From the NCBI GenBank assembly GCA_030638825.1, contig DAOWDU010000036.1:1-43948 (forward strand): a stretch of DNA of 43,948 nt, given 5' to 3'. The notes below the pieces were generated by a model. That model saw nothing but the letters and a program-made list of their open reading frames with translations. It did not search any database and was not told the origin of the DNA. How positions within the stretch are numbered: position 1 is the stretch's first letter; each line of letters starts with the position of its first letter. Origin of the DNA: a bacterium. Its GTDB lineage: Bacteria; Patescibacteriota; Minisyncoccia; JAHIHE01; JAGLIN01. Positions 13,546 to 21,228 of this stretch are shown piece by piece. Both the position numbers and the translations under genes were made by a program.

Positions 13546-13643
13546 TTGTCGTAGGGATAGACCTATGTGTCTATCCCTAATATGCGACAAAATAAAATTT
13601 ATCCCATTTTCAAGACAGACACACAGGTCTGCCCCTACGACGA
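13546..13643. repeat. Pair of inverted 31-bp repeats, one a hairpin
   Basis: TTGTCGTAGGGATAGACC... (13546-13576) recurs as an inverted copy at 13613-13643 with about six differences. The first copy also folds by itself, AGGGATAGAC (13553-13562) with GTCTATCCCT (13569-13578), closed by TTGTCG / CGACAA. It resembles the short palindromic repeats elsewhere in the window and lies just before the broken rarA. Confidence 0.65.
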
Positions 13644-13645
13644 TT

Positions 13646-13679
13646 AAAATAACCGAGATTTGCAAATCTTGGTTATTTT
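13646..13679. terminator. Terminator-like hairpin after hicA
   Basis: AAAATAACC and GGTTATTTT close a stem that continues as AGATTT / AAATCT around a GC centre, with one G-T pair. It ends in T and is nearly symmetrical, so it may act in both directions. Confidence 0.65.
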
Positions 13680-13693
13680 GTTATGATAACATT

Positions 13694-13846
13694 ATGAATA
13701 AACAAATCAAAAACGCGCCTCTTGCTGATCGGATGCGTCCTGAGAAGTTGGAAGATTTTTTGGGTCAGGATGAAATAATTGGCGCAGGAAAATTATTAAG
13801 ACAAGCTGTCCTAAGCGATAAATTGCCTTCAATGATTTTTTGTTAA
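13694..13846 (+). pseudogene. rarA: Truncated rarA (mgsA) remnant
   Basis: RarA is an AAA+ ATPase acting at blocked replication forks. The 50 codons from ATG 13694 give a clear RarA N-terminus: PLADRMRPEKLEDFLGQDEI, GAGKLLRQAVLSDKLPSMIF. The reading then hits TAA exactly where the family continues WGPPGTGKT (Walker A). The following bases do not resume the gene in any frame; instead a promoter for the next gene begins at the stop. This is therefore a 5' fragment left by a deletion, not a frameshift. A full copy could exist elsewhere in the genome. Confidence 0.8.
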
Positions 13847-13847
13847 C

Positions 13848-13876
13848 TTGAAATGTTGCTGGTTTGGTGGTAATAT
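13848..13876 (+). promoter_or_regulatory. Promoter of the BtpA-family gene
   Basis: TTGAAA (13848-13853), a 17-base spacer ending GTGG, and TAATAT (13871-13876). It starts inside the last codons of the rarA remnant. Confidence 0.5.
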
Positions 13877-13914
13877 AAAAATGGAAATAAAATAATATCT
13901 TAATTTATATCATT

Positions 13915-14988
13915 ATGAATAATATTCCTGTTCCAGAAAAAAATAAAAAAATGGCTCAATTAATTGCGATGGTTCATGTGCCGTCAAATAATATTTTTCA
14001 GAATACTGTTTATTTGGATAAAATTGGAATAAAGACTTATTCTGTTGAAGAATTAAAAATTTTGAATAAAGTCAGAAAGATGTTACTCCAGCTTTTTGAG
14101 GAAGTTTTAGAGGAAAATAAATTATCATTTTTAGAGCAATGTCGCAGTTCAATTTTCATTTTTAAAAAAGAAGAAACTAGAGAAATAGAAAAGATGATGG
14201 AGGAATTGCCAATTGTGCAGTATTTAGTTGAAAGGGCTATAAGTGAAGTTGATATTTATGTAAAAAACGGGATTAGCGCAATAGAAGTTGAAAATATCGC
14301 TGCTCCGTATTTTATTGGAGATAAAACTCCGTTTGAGGATTTATTGATTTTAACCATTGTTTGCAGGGCTATTAGAAAAAAATATCCTAATCTCGTGATA
14401 GGACTGCATGTGTTATCCAGTAATGATATTGAAGCATTGCCGATTGCTATTATTTTTAATGTGTATTTTGTAAGATCTGAATCATCAATTTTTTCAGGGT
14501 TTAGACCAGAAGGTCAAACTGTAAATAATGCCAATTTGGCGAAGTTTTATTATTTAAGAAATTATTTGCAAGCTTGTCTAGGAGTAGAAGATTCAAAAGA
14601 CAGAAGGTATCCGCAAATTTGGTCAGATCTTCAGAAGAAGCACACAGTTTTTAATCAAGAATTAGCTGATCTTAAAGTTTGGCTCAAGAATATTTTATTT
14701 ATGAAGCTTGAAGGAGTAATTTTAACTGGCTCAGAGACAGGAAAAAATATTGCCAAGAAAGATCTTTTGATGGCTCGGGAAGAAATTGATAATTTAAAAA
14801 AGCAAACCCGAGAATATTTTGGAGAGTCGGTGGAAGTGCCGTTGATTACTGGTTCAGGATTGGATATGAATCTCTATAAGCAATATGCTGATTTTATAAT
14901 AACAGGCACTCAACTCAAAAAGAATAAATATTGGGAGAATGAAGTTGATGAGAAAAATGTTAAAGCGTTGGTTGAGAAGTTTAATTAA
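13915..14988 (+). CDS. BtpA-family TIM-barrel protein
   Basis: 357 residues. The second half matches the BtpA/SgcQ family: VKNGISAIEVENIAAPYFIG, PNLVIGLHVLSSND, the IFNVYFVRSE strand, GVILTGSETGKN and the C-terminal PLITGSGLDMNLYKQYADFIITGTQLK. The family has a phosphate-binding TIM-barrel fold and a poorly known biochemical role (a photosystem I factor in cyanobacteria; sugar- or nucleoside-linked in others). There is no photosynthesis here. Residues 1-95 are a helical extension not usual in the family. The stop lies 10 bases before alkD, so the two are co-transcribed. Confidence 0.75.
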   Translation: MNNIPVPEKNKKMAQLIAMVHVPSNNIFQNTVYLDKIGIKTYSVEELKILNKVRKMLLQLFEEVLEENKLSFLEQCRSSIFIFKKEETREIEKMMEELPIVQYLVERAISEVDIYVKNGISAIEVENIAAPYFIGDKTPFEDLLILTIVCRAIRKKYPNLVIGLHVLSSNDIEALPIAIIFNVYFVRSESSIFSGFRPEGQTVNNANLAKFYYLRNYLQACLGVEDSKDRRYPQIWSDLQKKHTVFNQELADLKVWLKNILFMKLEGVILTGSETGKNIAKKDLLMAREEIDNLKKQTREYFGESVEVPLITGSGLDMNLYKQYADFIITGTQLKKNKYWENEVDEKNVKALVEKFN

Positions 14989-14998
14989 GATTTAATTT

Positions 14999-15694
14999 AT
15001 GCCATCTCTATCTCAACTCAAAAAAGAATTAAAAAAATTAGCCGATCCAAAGCAGGCGGAAGTTTTGCAGAGGTTTTTTAAAACGGGGAAAGGGGAGTAT
15101 GGCGAGGGCGATATTTTTTTGGGTATTAAAGTTCCCGTTCAAAGAGAGGTCGCTGATAAATTTCAAGAGCTATCTTTAAAAGATATAGAAAAATTATTAG
15201 ACAGTAGAATTCATGAGCATCGGATGATGGCTTTGTTTGTTTTGATTAAGCAGTATAAAAAAGCTGATGAAAATACAAAGAAAAAGATTTTTGATTTCTA
15301 TTTAAAAAATGCCAAAAACATAAATAACTGGGATTTGGTTGATCTTTCCGCGCCGAAAATAGTAGGGGATTATTTGTTAGATAAGCCAAGAAGTGCTCTT
15401 TATAAATTAGCGAAATCTGAAAATTTATGGGAAAAAAGAATTGCGATTATTTCTACCTGGATTATTATTAGAAATAATGAGTTTGACGATACTTTAAAAA
15501 TCGCCAAAATTTTGTTAAACGATAAACATGATTTAATTCACAAGGCAGTCGGCTGGATGTTGCGGGAAGTGGGGAAAAGGGATCAGGAATTAGAAGAGGA
15601 GTTTTTGCAAAAACATTATTTAAAAATGCCAAGAGTGATGTTGCGATATGCGATTGAAAAATTTAAAGAGAAGAAAAAAGAAGTTTTTATTTAA
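14999..15694 (+). CDS. alkD: DNA alkylation repair protein AlkD
   Basis: HEAT-repeat DNA glycosylase that removes bulky or charged alkylated bases without flipping the base. The 231-residue length is typical. Catalytic-site residues appear as INNWDLVDLSAP (Trp111, Asp112, Asp115) and KAVGWMLREVG (Trp186, Arg189). LLDSRIHEHRMMALFVL is the usual HEAT helix pair. It follows the BtpA gene by 10 bases. No ribosome binding site is visible. Confidence 0.92.
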   Translation: MPSLSQLKKELKKLADPKQAEVLQRFFKTGKGEYGEGDIFLGIKVPVQREVADKFQELSLKDIEKLLDSRIHEHRMMALFVLIKQYKKADENTKKKIFDFYLKNAKNINNWDLVDLSAPKIVGDYLLDKPRSALYKLAKSENLWEKRIAIISTWIIIRNNEFDDTLKIAKILLNDKHDLIHKAVGWMLREVGKRDQELEEEFLQKHYLKMPRVMLRYAIEKFKEKKKEVFI

Positions 15695-15709
15695 GAAAAA
15701 ATATTTAGT

Positions 15710-15738
15710 TTGACAGTAATAAAAAATAGTTTTAAAAT
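15710..15738 (+). promoter_or_regulatory. Promoter of the small membrane protein gene
   Basis: TTGACA (15710-15715), a 17-base spacer and TAAAAT (15733-15738), a near-consensus promoter. Confidence 0.65.
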
Positions 15739-15788
15739 TTAGGTAGAAGCTTAAAAAGGAATAATTTTTATCAATTAAAACAAAAATT

Positions 15789-16127
15789 ATGAAGGACAAT
15801 ACACAAAAGGAAATCTCTAACTTAGATGAAAATGTCAAAGGGGCTCTCTGTTATGTTTTAGGATTTGTCAGCGGAATTTTCTTTATGCTAACTGAGAAGG
15901 AAAATAAATTCGTGCGATTTCACGCAATGCAGTCAATAGTGGTCTTTTTAGGTTTAACACTCCTGATGATGATTCCTTTTCTTGGCTGGATGCTTTCTGT
16001 TTTTATCGCGCCATTATCTTTGCTTCTCTGGTTGTTTTTAATGTATAAAGCGTATCAAGGGGAAAAATTTAAGTTGCCTGTTGTTGGCGATTTAGCGGAA
16101 AAACATAGCGAGAAATTTGGGAAGTAA
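15789..16127 (+). CDS. DUF4870/Tic20-like small membrane protein
   Basis: 112 residues. A short acidic N-terminus precedes a helix pair: ALCYVLGFVSGIFFML, then the conserved ENKFVRFHAMQSIVVF, a second hydrophobic run (LTLLMMIPFLGWMLSVFIAPL) and LLLWLFLMYKAYQGEKFKLP. This pattern fits DUF4870/Tic20-like proteins with three or four transmembrane helices. Their function in bacteria is not established. It is monocistronic, with its own TTGACA promoter and a terminator shared with convergent rpmB. Confidence 0.75.
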   Translation: MKDNTQKEISNLDENVKGALCYVLGFVSGIFFMLTEKENKFVRFHAMQSIVVFLGLTLLMMIPFLGWMLSVFIAPLSLLLWLFLMYKAYQGEKFKLPVVGDLAEKHSEKFGK

Positions 16128-16140
16128 ATATTGCAAATAA

Positions 16141-16176
16141 AAAACAGGATAAATAAATTTATTCTGTTTTTTAAAA
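16141..16176. terminator. Shared terminator between the membrane gene and rpmB
   Basis: 14-base arms (16141-16154 and 16157-16170), AAAACAGGATAAAT with ATTTATTCTGTTTT, and a two-base loop. It can end transcripts from both sides. Confidence 0.85.
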
Positions 16177-16181
16177 ATATT

Positions 16182-16358
16182 TTATTTCTCGTTTTTTGCC
16201 ATTGTCTTAATACACTTGGCGCAGATTTTAATTTTCTCGCCGTCAACAGTTTTTTTCTGAACATTAATAAATTGTTTTCTTTTTGTCGCAACATTGGAAT
16301 GACTGCGAGACTGGCTCGCCCTTGTTCCGCGGCCGCAAACTTGACATGTTCTGCTCAT
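16182..16358 (-). CDS. rpmB: 50S ribosomal protein L28
   Basis: A 58-residue minus-strand gene from ATG 16358 to TAA 16182. It starts MSRTCQVCGRGTRASQSRSH and continues NVATKRKQFINVQ, the L28 signature, with KICAKCIKTM near the end. Two CxxC pairs (Cys5/Cys8 and Cys46/Cys49) make it the zinc-binding form. It is divergent from the M50 protease gene and convergent with the small membrane gene. It is short and easily missed, but the match to L28 is clear. Confidence 0.93.
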   Translation of the reverse strand: MSRTCQVCGRGTRASQSRSHSNVATKRKQFINVQKKTVDGEKIKICAKCIKTMAKNEK

Positions 16359-16389
16359 AAAGATAGAATTAGATAGTTATGTATGATAA

Positions 16390-16395
16390 TATAAT
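16390..16395 (+). promoter_or_regulatory. -10 box (TATAAT) for the M50 protease gene
   Basis: TATAAT lies 26 bases before the ATG at 16422, in the 63-base divergent gap between rpmB and this gene. The region is so AT-rich that the -35 is unclear. Confidence 0.4.
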
Positions 16396-16421
16396 AAACT
16401 AATAAATTAATTTTGGCAAGT

Positions 16422-17051
16422 ATGTTTGAAACATTTCAAATCTTTTCTTTTGTTGTTTTAATTTTTTCTATTGTCATTCATGAATTTTCTCATGGCTGGA
16501 TGGCGTATTATCTTGGTGATTCAACCGCTAAAAATTTAGGGCGGTTAACTCTTAATCCTGTTCCACACATTGATCCTTTGGGATCGGTTATTCTGCCATT
16601 TATGTTATTGCTAACTAACGCTGGATTTATAATTGGCTGGGCAAAACCAGTTCCTTATAATCCCTATAATTTAAGAGATCAAAAAAACGGCGAGATGTTT
16701 GTCGCGCTGGCTGGTCCAGCGTCTAATTTATTAATAGCGGTAATTTTTGGAACTGCGATTAGGATTTTATTATTGCAAGGAATGTCGCCTGGAAGCAGTA
16801 TTATTGGATTTTTTAGCATCATCGTTTTCTACAATATTTTACTGGCTATTTTTAACTTAGTTCCAATTCCTCCTTTGGACGGTTCAAAAGTTCTTTTTCA
16901 TTTTCTGCCATATTCAATGCATAATGTGAGAGAGGTTTTAGAAAGACATGGATTTTTGTTTTTACTGATTTTTATATTTTTCGGTTTTCAATTGATAATC
17001 CCGGTAATGTTATATTTATTCGCTTTGATTACAGGGATTAATATTTTTTAG
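16422..17051 (+). CDS. Site-2 protease family (M50) metalloprotease
   Basis: Intramembrane zinc protease, 209 residues from ATG 16422; an upstream TTG at 16413 is possible but unnecessary. The zinc motif HEFSHGW (His20, Glu21, His24) lies in the first helix, ALAGPASNLLIAVIFG in the middle, and the third ligand motif NLVPIPPLDGSKVLF near residue 150. Five or six transmembrane helices and no PDZ domain are seen, as in short bacterial forms. Such proteases release membrane-bound regulators or clear signal-peptide remnants. The substrate is unknown. Confidence 0.9.
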   Translation: MFETFQIFSFVVLIFSIVIHEFSHGWMAYYLGDSTAKNLGRLTLNPVPHIDPLGSVILPFMLLLTNAGFIIGWAKPVPYNPYNLRDQKNGEMFVALAGPASNLLIAVIFGTAIRILLLQGMSPGSSIIGFFSIIVFYNILLAIFNLVPIPPLDGSKVLFHFLPYSMHNVREVLERHGFLFLLIFIFFGFQLIIPVMLYLFALITGINIF

Positions 17052-17063
17052 ATTATGTATTTA

Positions 17064-17104
17064 ATCTGTGTTTGTCAGTGCCTTTAGTCAGTGTTTTTCT
17101 GTGT
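17064..17104. repeat. 41-bp dispersed repeat, copy 2 (inverted)
   Basis: The reverse complement matches 6018-6058 at 36 of 41 positions, including the core GACTAAAGGCAC. It lies between the M50 gene and the rpsL promoter. Confidence 0.65.
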
Positions 17105-17148
17105 CTAATTTATAAATAGCACAGGTTCTAACATTAAATCATTTTCGC

Positions 17149-17177
17149 TTGACATATCACAAGCCTTCTGCTAATCT
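17149..17177 (+). promoter_or_regulatory. Promoter of the rpsL-rpsG operon
   Basis: A consensus TTGACA (17149-17154), a 17-base spacer and TAATCT (17172-17177). Confidence 0.7.
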
Positions 17178-17228
17178 TCATTTATCAATAGTAATATAAC
17201 AATTTAGCAATATAACAATTTAATCAAA

Positions 17229-17645
17229 ATGCCAACTATTCAACAATTAGTTAGAAAATCAAGAAAAAAATCTGTAAAGAAATCAAAGACGCCGGCTCTT
17301 GCTCGGAATTTTAATTATCTTAAAAATAAACCGAAGACAGCGAAAAGAGGTAATCCGTTTAAGCGGGGAGTTTGTGTTAAAGTTGGAACAATGACGCCGA
17401 CAAAACCGAATTCAGCTTTGCGTAAAATTGCGAGAGTAAAGCTAACAAATGGATCTGAAGTAACAGCATATATTCCAGGAATTGGACATACTTTGCAAGA
17501 GCACTCTGTCGTTATGATTCGCGGCGGGAGAGTAAAAGATTTGCCAGGCGTTCGTTATCACATTGTCCGCGGAGTTCTTGACGCTGGCGGAGTGGAAGGA
17601 AGAAAACAAGAGAGAAGCAAATATGGAACGAAGAGACCGAAGTAA
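17229..17645 (+). CDS. rpsL: 30S ribosomal protein S12
   Basis: Decoding-centre protein of the small subunit. 138 residues starting [14 protein letters not shown]. The conserved loops [12 protein letters not shown] and [26 protein letters not shown] are present. It is about 14 residues longer than E. coli S12 because of an insert after the N-terminus ([17 protein letters not shown]), as in several Gram-positive and CPR forms. The lysine at the usual streptomycin-resistance position (TKPNS) is wild type. It is the first gene of a short operon with rpsG. Confidence 0.98.
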   Translation: MPTIQQLVRKSRKKSVKKSKTPALARNFNYLKNKPKTAKRGNPFKRGVCVKVGTMTPTKPNSALRKIARVKLTNGSEVTAYIPGIGHTLQEHSVVMIRGGRVKDLPGVRYHIVRGVLDAGGVEGRKQERSKYGTKRPK

Positions 17646-17648
17646 AAT

Positions 17649-17769
17649 AATTTCAAAATCCAAAGCTCAAATTATTCCAAATCAAGTTCAAAATCTAAAT
17701 ATCAAAAATTGTAAATAATTTGATATTTGAACTTTGGGTTTGATTTGGAACAATTTGGATTTTGAAATT
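17649..17769 (+). repeat. 121-bp imperfect hairpin between rpsL and rpsG
   Basis: AATTTCAAAATCCAAA at the left pairs with TTTGGATTTTGAAATT at the right. Inside, CCAAATCAA pairs with TTGATTTGG and AATATCAAA with TTTGATATT. The long AT-rich imperfect palindrome lies in the middle of the operon. It looks like a mobile-type palindromic repeat and may also affect rpsG expression. Confidence 0.75.
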
Positions 17770-17856
17770 TGTAATTTATAAACAGTATCTAATATTACAA
17801 TACTTTATATTACAAGAATATAAACAATAAACAATAATACATTTTATAAAAAAACT

Positions 17857-18327
17857 ATGGGTCGAAGAAAAAAGAAAATTGACAGAGGAATTAAGCCTGA
17901 TTTTAAATATAATAACGCGCTGGTTTCCAGATTTGTGAATTATATAATGGAAGAAGGCAAAAAGAGCGTAGCGACGAGAGTTGTCTATAAATCTTTTGAC
18001 ATCATTAAAGAAAAAACAAAACAAGATCCGTTGGAAGTTTTTGATAGCGCGGTTAATAAAGTTAGTCCGATTTTGGAAGTGAAATCAAAAAGAGTCGGCG
18101 GCGCAAATTATCAAGTTCCGATAGAAGTTCGCGGCGATAGAAGAATTCAACTGGCGTTTCGCTGGATTATCAGCGCGGCGAAAAGCAAAAAAGGGAAACC
18201 AATGGCGGAAAAATTAGCGGAAGAATTAATAGACATAACCAAAAACGCTGGTTCGGCGATGAAGAAAAGAGAAGATGTTCAAAAGATGGCAGAAGCAAAT
18301 AGGGCGTTTGCGCATTTTGCGAGATAA
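17857..18327 (+). CDS. rpsG: 30S ribosomal protein S7
   Basis: Primary 16S rRNA-binding protein of the small-subunit head. 156 residues of standard length. MGRRKKKIDRGIKPD opens the protein; VGGANYQVPIEVRGDRR and the C-terminal AEANRAFAHFAR are canonical. In most bacteria fusA and tuf follow, but here a strong terminator ends the operon after rpsG. It is separated from rpsL by a 121-base palindromic repeat, unusual for this operon. Confidence 0.98.
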   Translation: MGRRKKKIDRGIKPDFKYNNALVSRFVNYIMEEGKKSVATRVVYKSFDIIKEKTKQDPLEVFDSAVNKVSPILEVKSKRVGGANYQVPIEVRGDRRIQLAFRWIISAAKSKKGKPMAEKLAEELIDITKNAGSAMKKREDVQKMAEANRAFAHFAR

Positions 18328-18352
18328 GTATTGAGAAATTATTTAGTTTTTT

Positions 18353-18394
18353 AAAACAGGATGATATTTCATAATATCATCCTGTTTTTTTTAT
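18353..18394 (+). terminator. Terminator of the rpsL-rpsG operon
   Basis: 15-base arms AAAACAGGATGATAT (18353-18367) and ATATCATCCTGTTTT (18374-18388) with a six-base loop, then a T-run. Confidence 0.9.
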
Positions 18395-18508
18395 TAATTA
18401 TTTATTAGTGGGTTTTTTCTGCTTGATTTTAAAGCAGTTTTATGATAAGGTAAAAGTAATTAAATAAAAAATAAAGCTAATTTGTTTAAGGTTTTAAAAT
18501 AAAATATT

Positions 18509-20536
18509 ATGAATTTATCACAACTTATAAAATCCACTGGGAAATATGATTTGACGATTTTTTCCGCGGAGAGTATAGACAGGATTGAAAAAAACGTTTT
18601 TGAAAAAAACGGAAAGCATTTTATTAAATGTTTGAAAAGAGAAAAAGATATTCAGGCAAAACCGGAGGAGATTGTGAGGCAGTTAATGTTGGACAAGCTA
18701 ATCAATGAATATAATTATTCAACAGATTTATTAAGGGTTGAATTTTCTATTTCATTTGGCAGGGAAAAGAAGTTGGCGGATATTATTATTTTAAATAAAA
18801 AAGACAAGACAAGCGTTTATTGCGTTTTGGAAATTAAGAAACATAAAGGAAAAGACGGAAAAGATCAGTTGAAAAGCTATACGAACGCGACTGGCGCGCC
18901 TTTGGCGATTTGGACAAATGGGGTTGAAATTAATTTTTATGAACGGCTTGATCCGAATTATTTTGAACCGCTTTCTGATATTCCAAAAGCGAATGAAACA
19001 ATAGATGATGTAAAGAATGAAATTTTTACTTATTTGGAGTTGATGCAGAAAGATAAACTTCAAGAAGAAAGAAAATCTTTGAAAACTTTAATTCAAGAAA
19101 TGGAGGATGAGGTTTTAGCGAATGCTGGCGTGGATGTTTTTGAGGAAGTTTTTAAACTGATTTTTATAAAACTTTACGATGAAATGGAAAGTTCGGAAGA
19201 TAGGCAAATGATTGAACGAGACTTTAAAAGAATTAAAAAACAAAGTCCAAAATTAACAGACAAGGAGATTTTAACCAAAATTGACAATAGCGATTTTAGG
19301 CAATTAGAGTTTAGAAGCAGGGGCGATGCGTATCATACAAAAGAAGTTATCAATAAACTTTTCCAAAAGTCAAAAGAAAAATGGCCGGGAGTTTTTGAAA
19401 AAGGCGAGCCATTGCGAATTACGGATGAAAACCATTTGCAAATCTGCATTGGATTTTTGCAAAATGTAAAACTTTTCAATTCTAATTTGCAAGTGATTGA
19501 TGAAGCGTTTGAATATTTAGTCAATAAATCATCCAAAGGCGAAAAGGGACAATATTTCACACCAAGAAATGTGATTGATATGTGCGTCTATATGCTTAAT
19601 CCAAAGCCAAGCGAATTTATGATAGACACGGCTTGCGGGTCTTGCGGGTTCACTGTGCATACGCTTTTTAATGTTTGGGAAAAACTTGTCCATCAAGGCA
19701 AAGCGAATTTTAGCAATTTTTCAAATCAGAAATTAACAAAAGAACAGAAAGATTATGTTTTAAAAGTTTTTGGAATTGACTTTGATGAAAAATCGGTAAG
19801 GGTTGCGCGAACTTTAAATATGATTGCCGGAGATGGCAGGACAAATGTTTTGCATTTGAATTCGTTGGATTATACAAGGTGGGAAGAAAAATTGAAAGAC
19901 AGAGAATGGAGCAGAACTTATTTAGAGGGTTTTTACAGATTGCTTGATTTAGCCAAAGACAGAAAAAATCCAAAGGAATTTAATTTTGATATGGTAATGG
20001 CAAATCCGCCTTTTGCCGGAGATATTAAAGACAAAAGAATGACGGCTTGCTATGAAGTGGCTTATAAAAAAGATAAGCAGATTGATAATATTTCAAGGGA
20101 CATTTTGTTTATTGAAAGAAATTTGGATTTTCTAAAACCGGGCGGACGAATGGCGATTGTCTTGCCACAGGGCAGGTTTAATAATACGAGCGATGAAAGG
20201 ATAAGAGATTTTATAATGGAACGGGCGCGCCTTTTGGCTGTAGTCGGGCTTGACGGCAACACTTTTAAACCGCACACAGGAACAAAAACTTCTGTTTTGT
20301 TTGTGCAGAAATGGGACGATAAAATCAATCCGAAAGTTGATGATTATAAAATTTTTATGGCGGTTAGCGAAAATTCAGGCAAGGATAATTCAGGGGATGA
20401 GATTTATGAGATTGATAAAAATGGAGAGAGGAAACTTGATGAGCATGGGCATTTGAAACAGAAGCATGATTTGGATAATATTGCTTTTGCTTTTGAGAAA
20501 TGGGGGAAGGAGAATGGGTTGAGTTTTTGGAGATAA
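18509..20536 (+). CDS. Fused restriction endonuclease-N6-adenine methyltransferase
   Basis: 675 residues in two parts. Residues 50-115 form a type I HsdR-N-like PD-(D/E)XK nuclease: LRVEFSISFGREKKLADIII (Asp91) and CVLEIKK (Glu108, Lys110). Residues 340-640 are an HsdM-type adenine methyltransferase: QYFTPRNVID, motif I TACGSCGF (the usual ACGSGGF with one Gly changed to Cys) and catalytic NPPF at Asn499. No helicase domain exists. This cut-and-modify subunit plus a separate specificity subunit matches BcgI-like type IIB/IIG systems rather than classical type I. The specificity gene is at 22233, after two extra genes. Confidence 0.85.
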   Translation: MNLSQLIKSTGKYDLTIFSAESIDRIEKNVFEKNGKHFIKCLKREKDIQAKPEEIVRQLMLDKLINEYNYSTDLLRVEFSISFGREKKLADIIILNKKDKTSVYCVLEIKKHKGKDGKDQLKSYTNATGAPLAIWTNGVEINFYERLDPNYFEPLSDIPKANETIDDVKNEIFTYLELMQKDKLQEERKSLKTLIQEMEDEVLANAGVDVFEEVFKLIFIKLYDEMESSEDRQMIERDFKRIKKQSPKLTDKEILTKIDNSDFRQLEFRSRGDAYHTKEVINKLFQKSKEKWPGVFEKGEPLRITDENHLQICIGFLQNVKLFNSNLQVIDEAFEYLVNKSSKGEKGQYFTPRNVIDMCVYMLNPKPSEFMIDTACGSCGFTVHTLFNVWEKLVHQGKANFSNFSNQKLTKEQKDYVLKVFGIDFDEKSVRVARTLNMIAGDGRTNVLHLNSLDYTRWEEKLKDREWSRTYLEGFYRLLDLAKDRKNPKEFNFDMVMANPPFAGDIKDKRMTACYEVAYKKDKQIDNISRDILFIERNLDFLKPGGRMAIVLPQGRFNNTSDERIRDFIMERARLLAVVGLDGNTFKPHTGTKTSVLFVQKWDDKINPKVDDYKIFMAVSENSGKDNSGDEIYEIDKNGERKLDEHGHLKQKHDLDNIAFAFEKWGKENGLSFWR

Positions 20537-20565
20537 ATTTATTAATTTTTTAACTTAAAATAAAT

Positions 20566-21171
20566 ATGAGTGAAATTATTTACATATTTACGAATGAAGC
20601 AATGCCAGGATATATAAAAATCGGATTTACAAATAATTCGGTTGAGGAACGATTAAGACAATTAGACAGAACTGGCGTGCCTCTGCCTTTTGAAATTTAT
20701 TATGCGTGCGAAGTTGAAAATGCGCGAGAAGACGAAAAATGGTTACATAATATTTTTTCTGATAAAAGAGTTAGGGATGGACGAGAATTTTTTAGAATGG
20801 ATCCAGAAAGAGTTGTAATTGCGCTAAAACGAATACAGAAAAAAGACATTACGCCAACATCTTTATCAACGGTCACAGAATCCGAACGGAAAGAAATAGG
20901 TGAAAAAAAGAAAATCAGAGCACGCTTTGATTTTAAGACATATGGTATTTCAATTGGATCTGAAATATATTTTTCACGGGACGAATCAACAAAAGCAAAA
21001 GTATTGCCAAATAATTCAGTAGAGCTTCACGGAGAAAAAATAAGTATTTCAAAATCTGCAAAAAAATTGCTTGGTTATAAGAAACCAGTTGCTGGTACCT
21101 TATACTGGATGTATGAGGATGAAACTTTAGATGAGCGTCGCAGGCGTATGGATAATGAAAAAATAAGTTGA
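20566..21171 (+). CDS. GIY-YIG (T5orf172-like) protein with RAMA/DUF4357-like domain
   Basis: 201 residues. Residues 1-90 match the T5orf172/Mug113 branch of GIY-YIG nucleases: IIYIFTNEAMPGYIKIGFTN, SVEERLRQLDRTGVP and the acidic REFFRMDPERV. Residues 120-190 (IGSEIYFSRDESTKAKVLPN, SISKSAKKLLGY, GTLYWMYEDETL) resemble RAMA/DUF4357 modules, thought to recognise modified DNA or RNA. It lies 30 bases after the fused methyltransferase gene, in the same operon. A modification-dependent nuclease or regulator is plausible. The domain match for the second half is tentative. Confidence 0.65.
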   Translation: MSEIIYIFTNEAMPGYIKIGFTNNSVEERLRQLDRTGVPLPFEIYYACEVENAREDEKWLHNIFSDKRVRDGREFFRMDPERVVIALKRIQKKDITPTSLSTVTESERKEIGEKKKIRARFDFKTYGISIGSEIYFSRDESTKAKVLPNNSVELHGEKISISKSAKKLLGYKKPVAGTLYWMYEDETLDERRRRMDNEKIS

Positions 21172-21228
21172 AAGTCATTTTGAAATCTAAAAAATGACAA
21201 AAATAAGTTAATTTTTTAGAAATAGATT

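Noticed and set aside
13565-13693. N-terminal extension of the RarA fragment
   Set aside because: The upstream part of that frame translates the palindromic repeats and the hicA terminator. RarA similarity begins only at the ATG at 13694.
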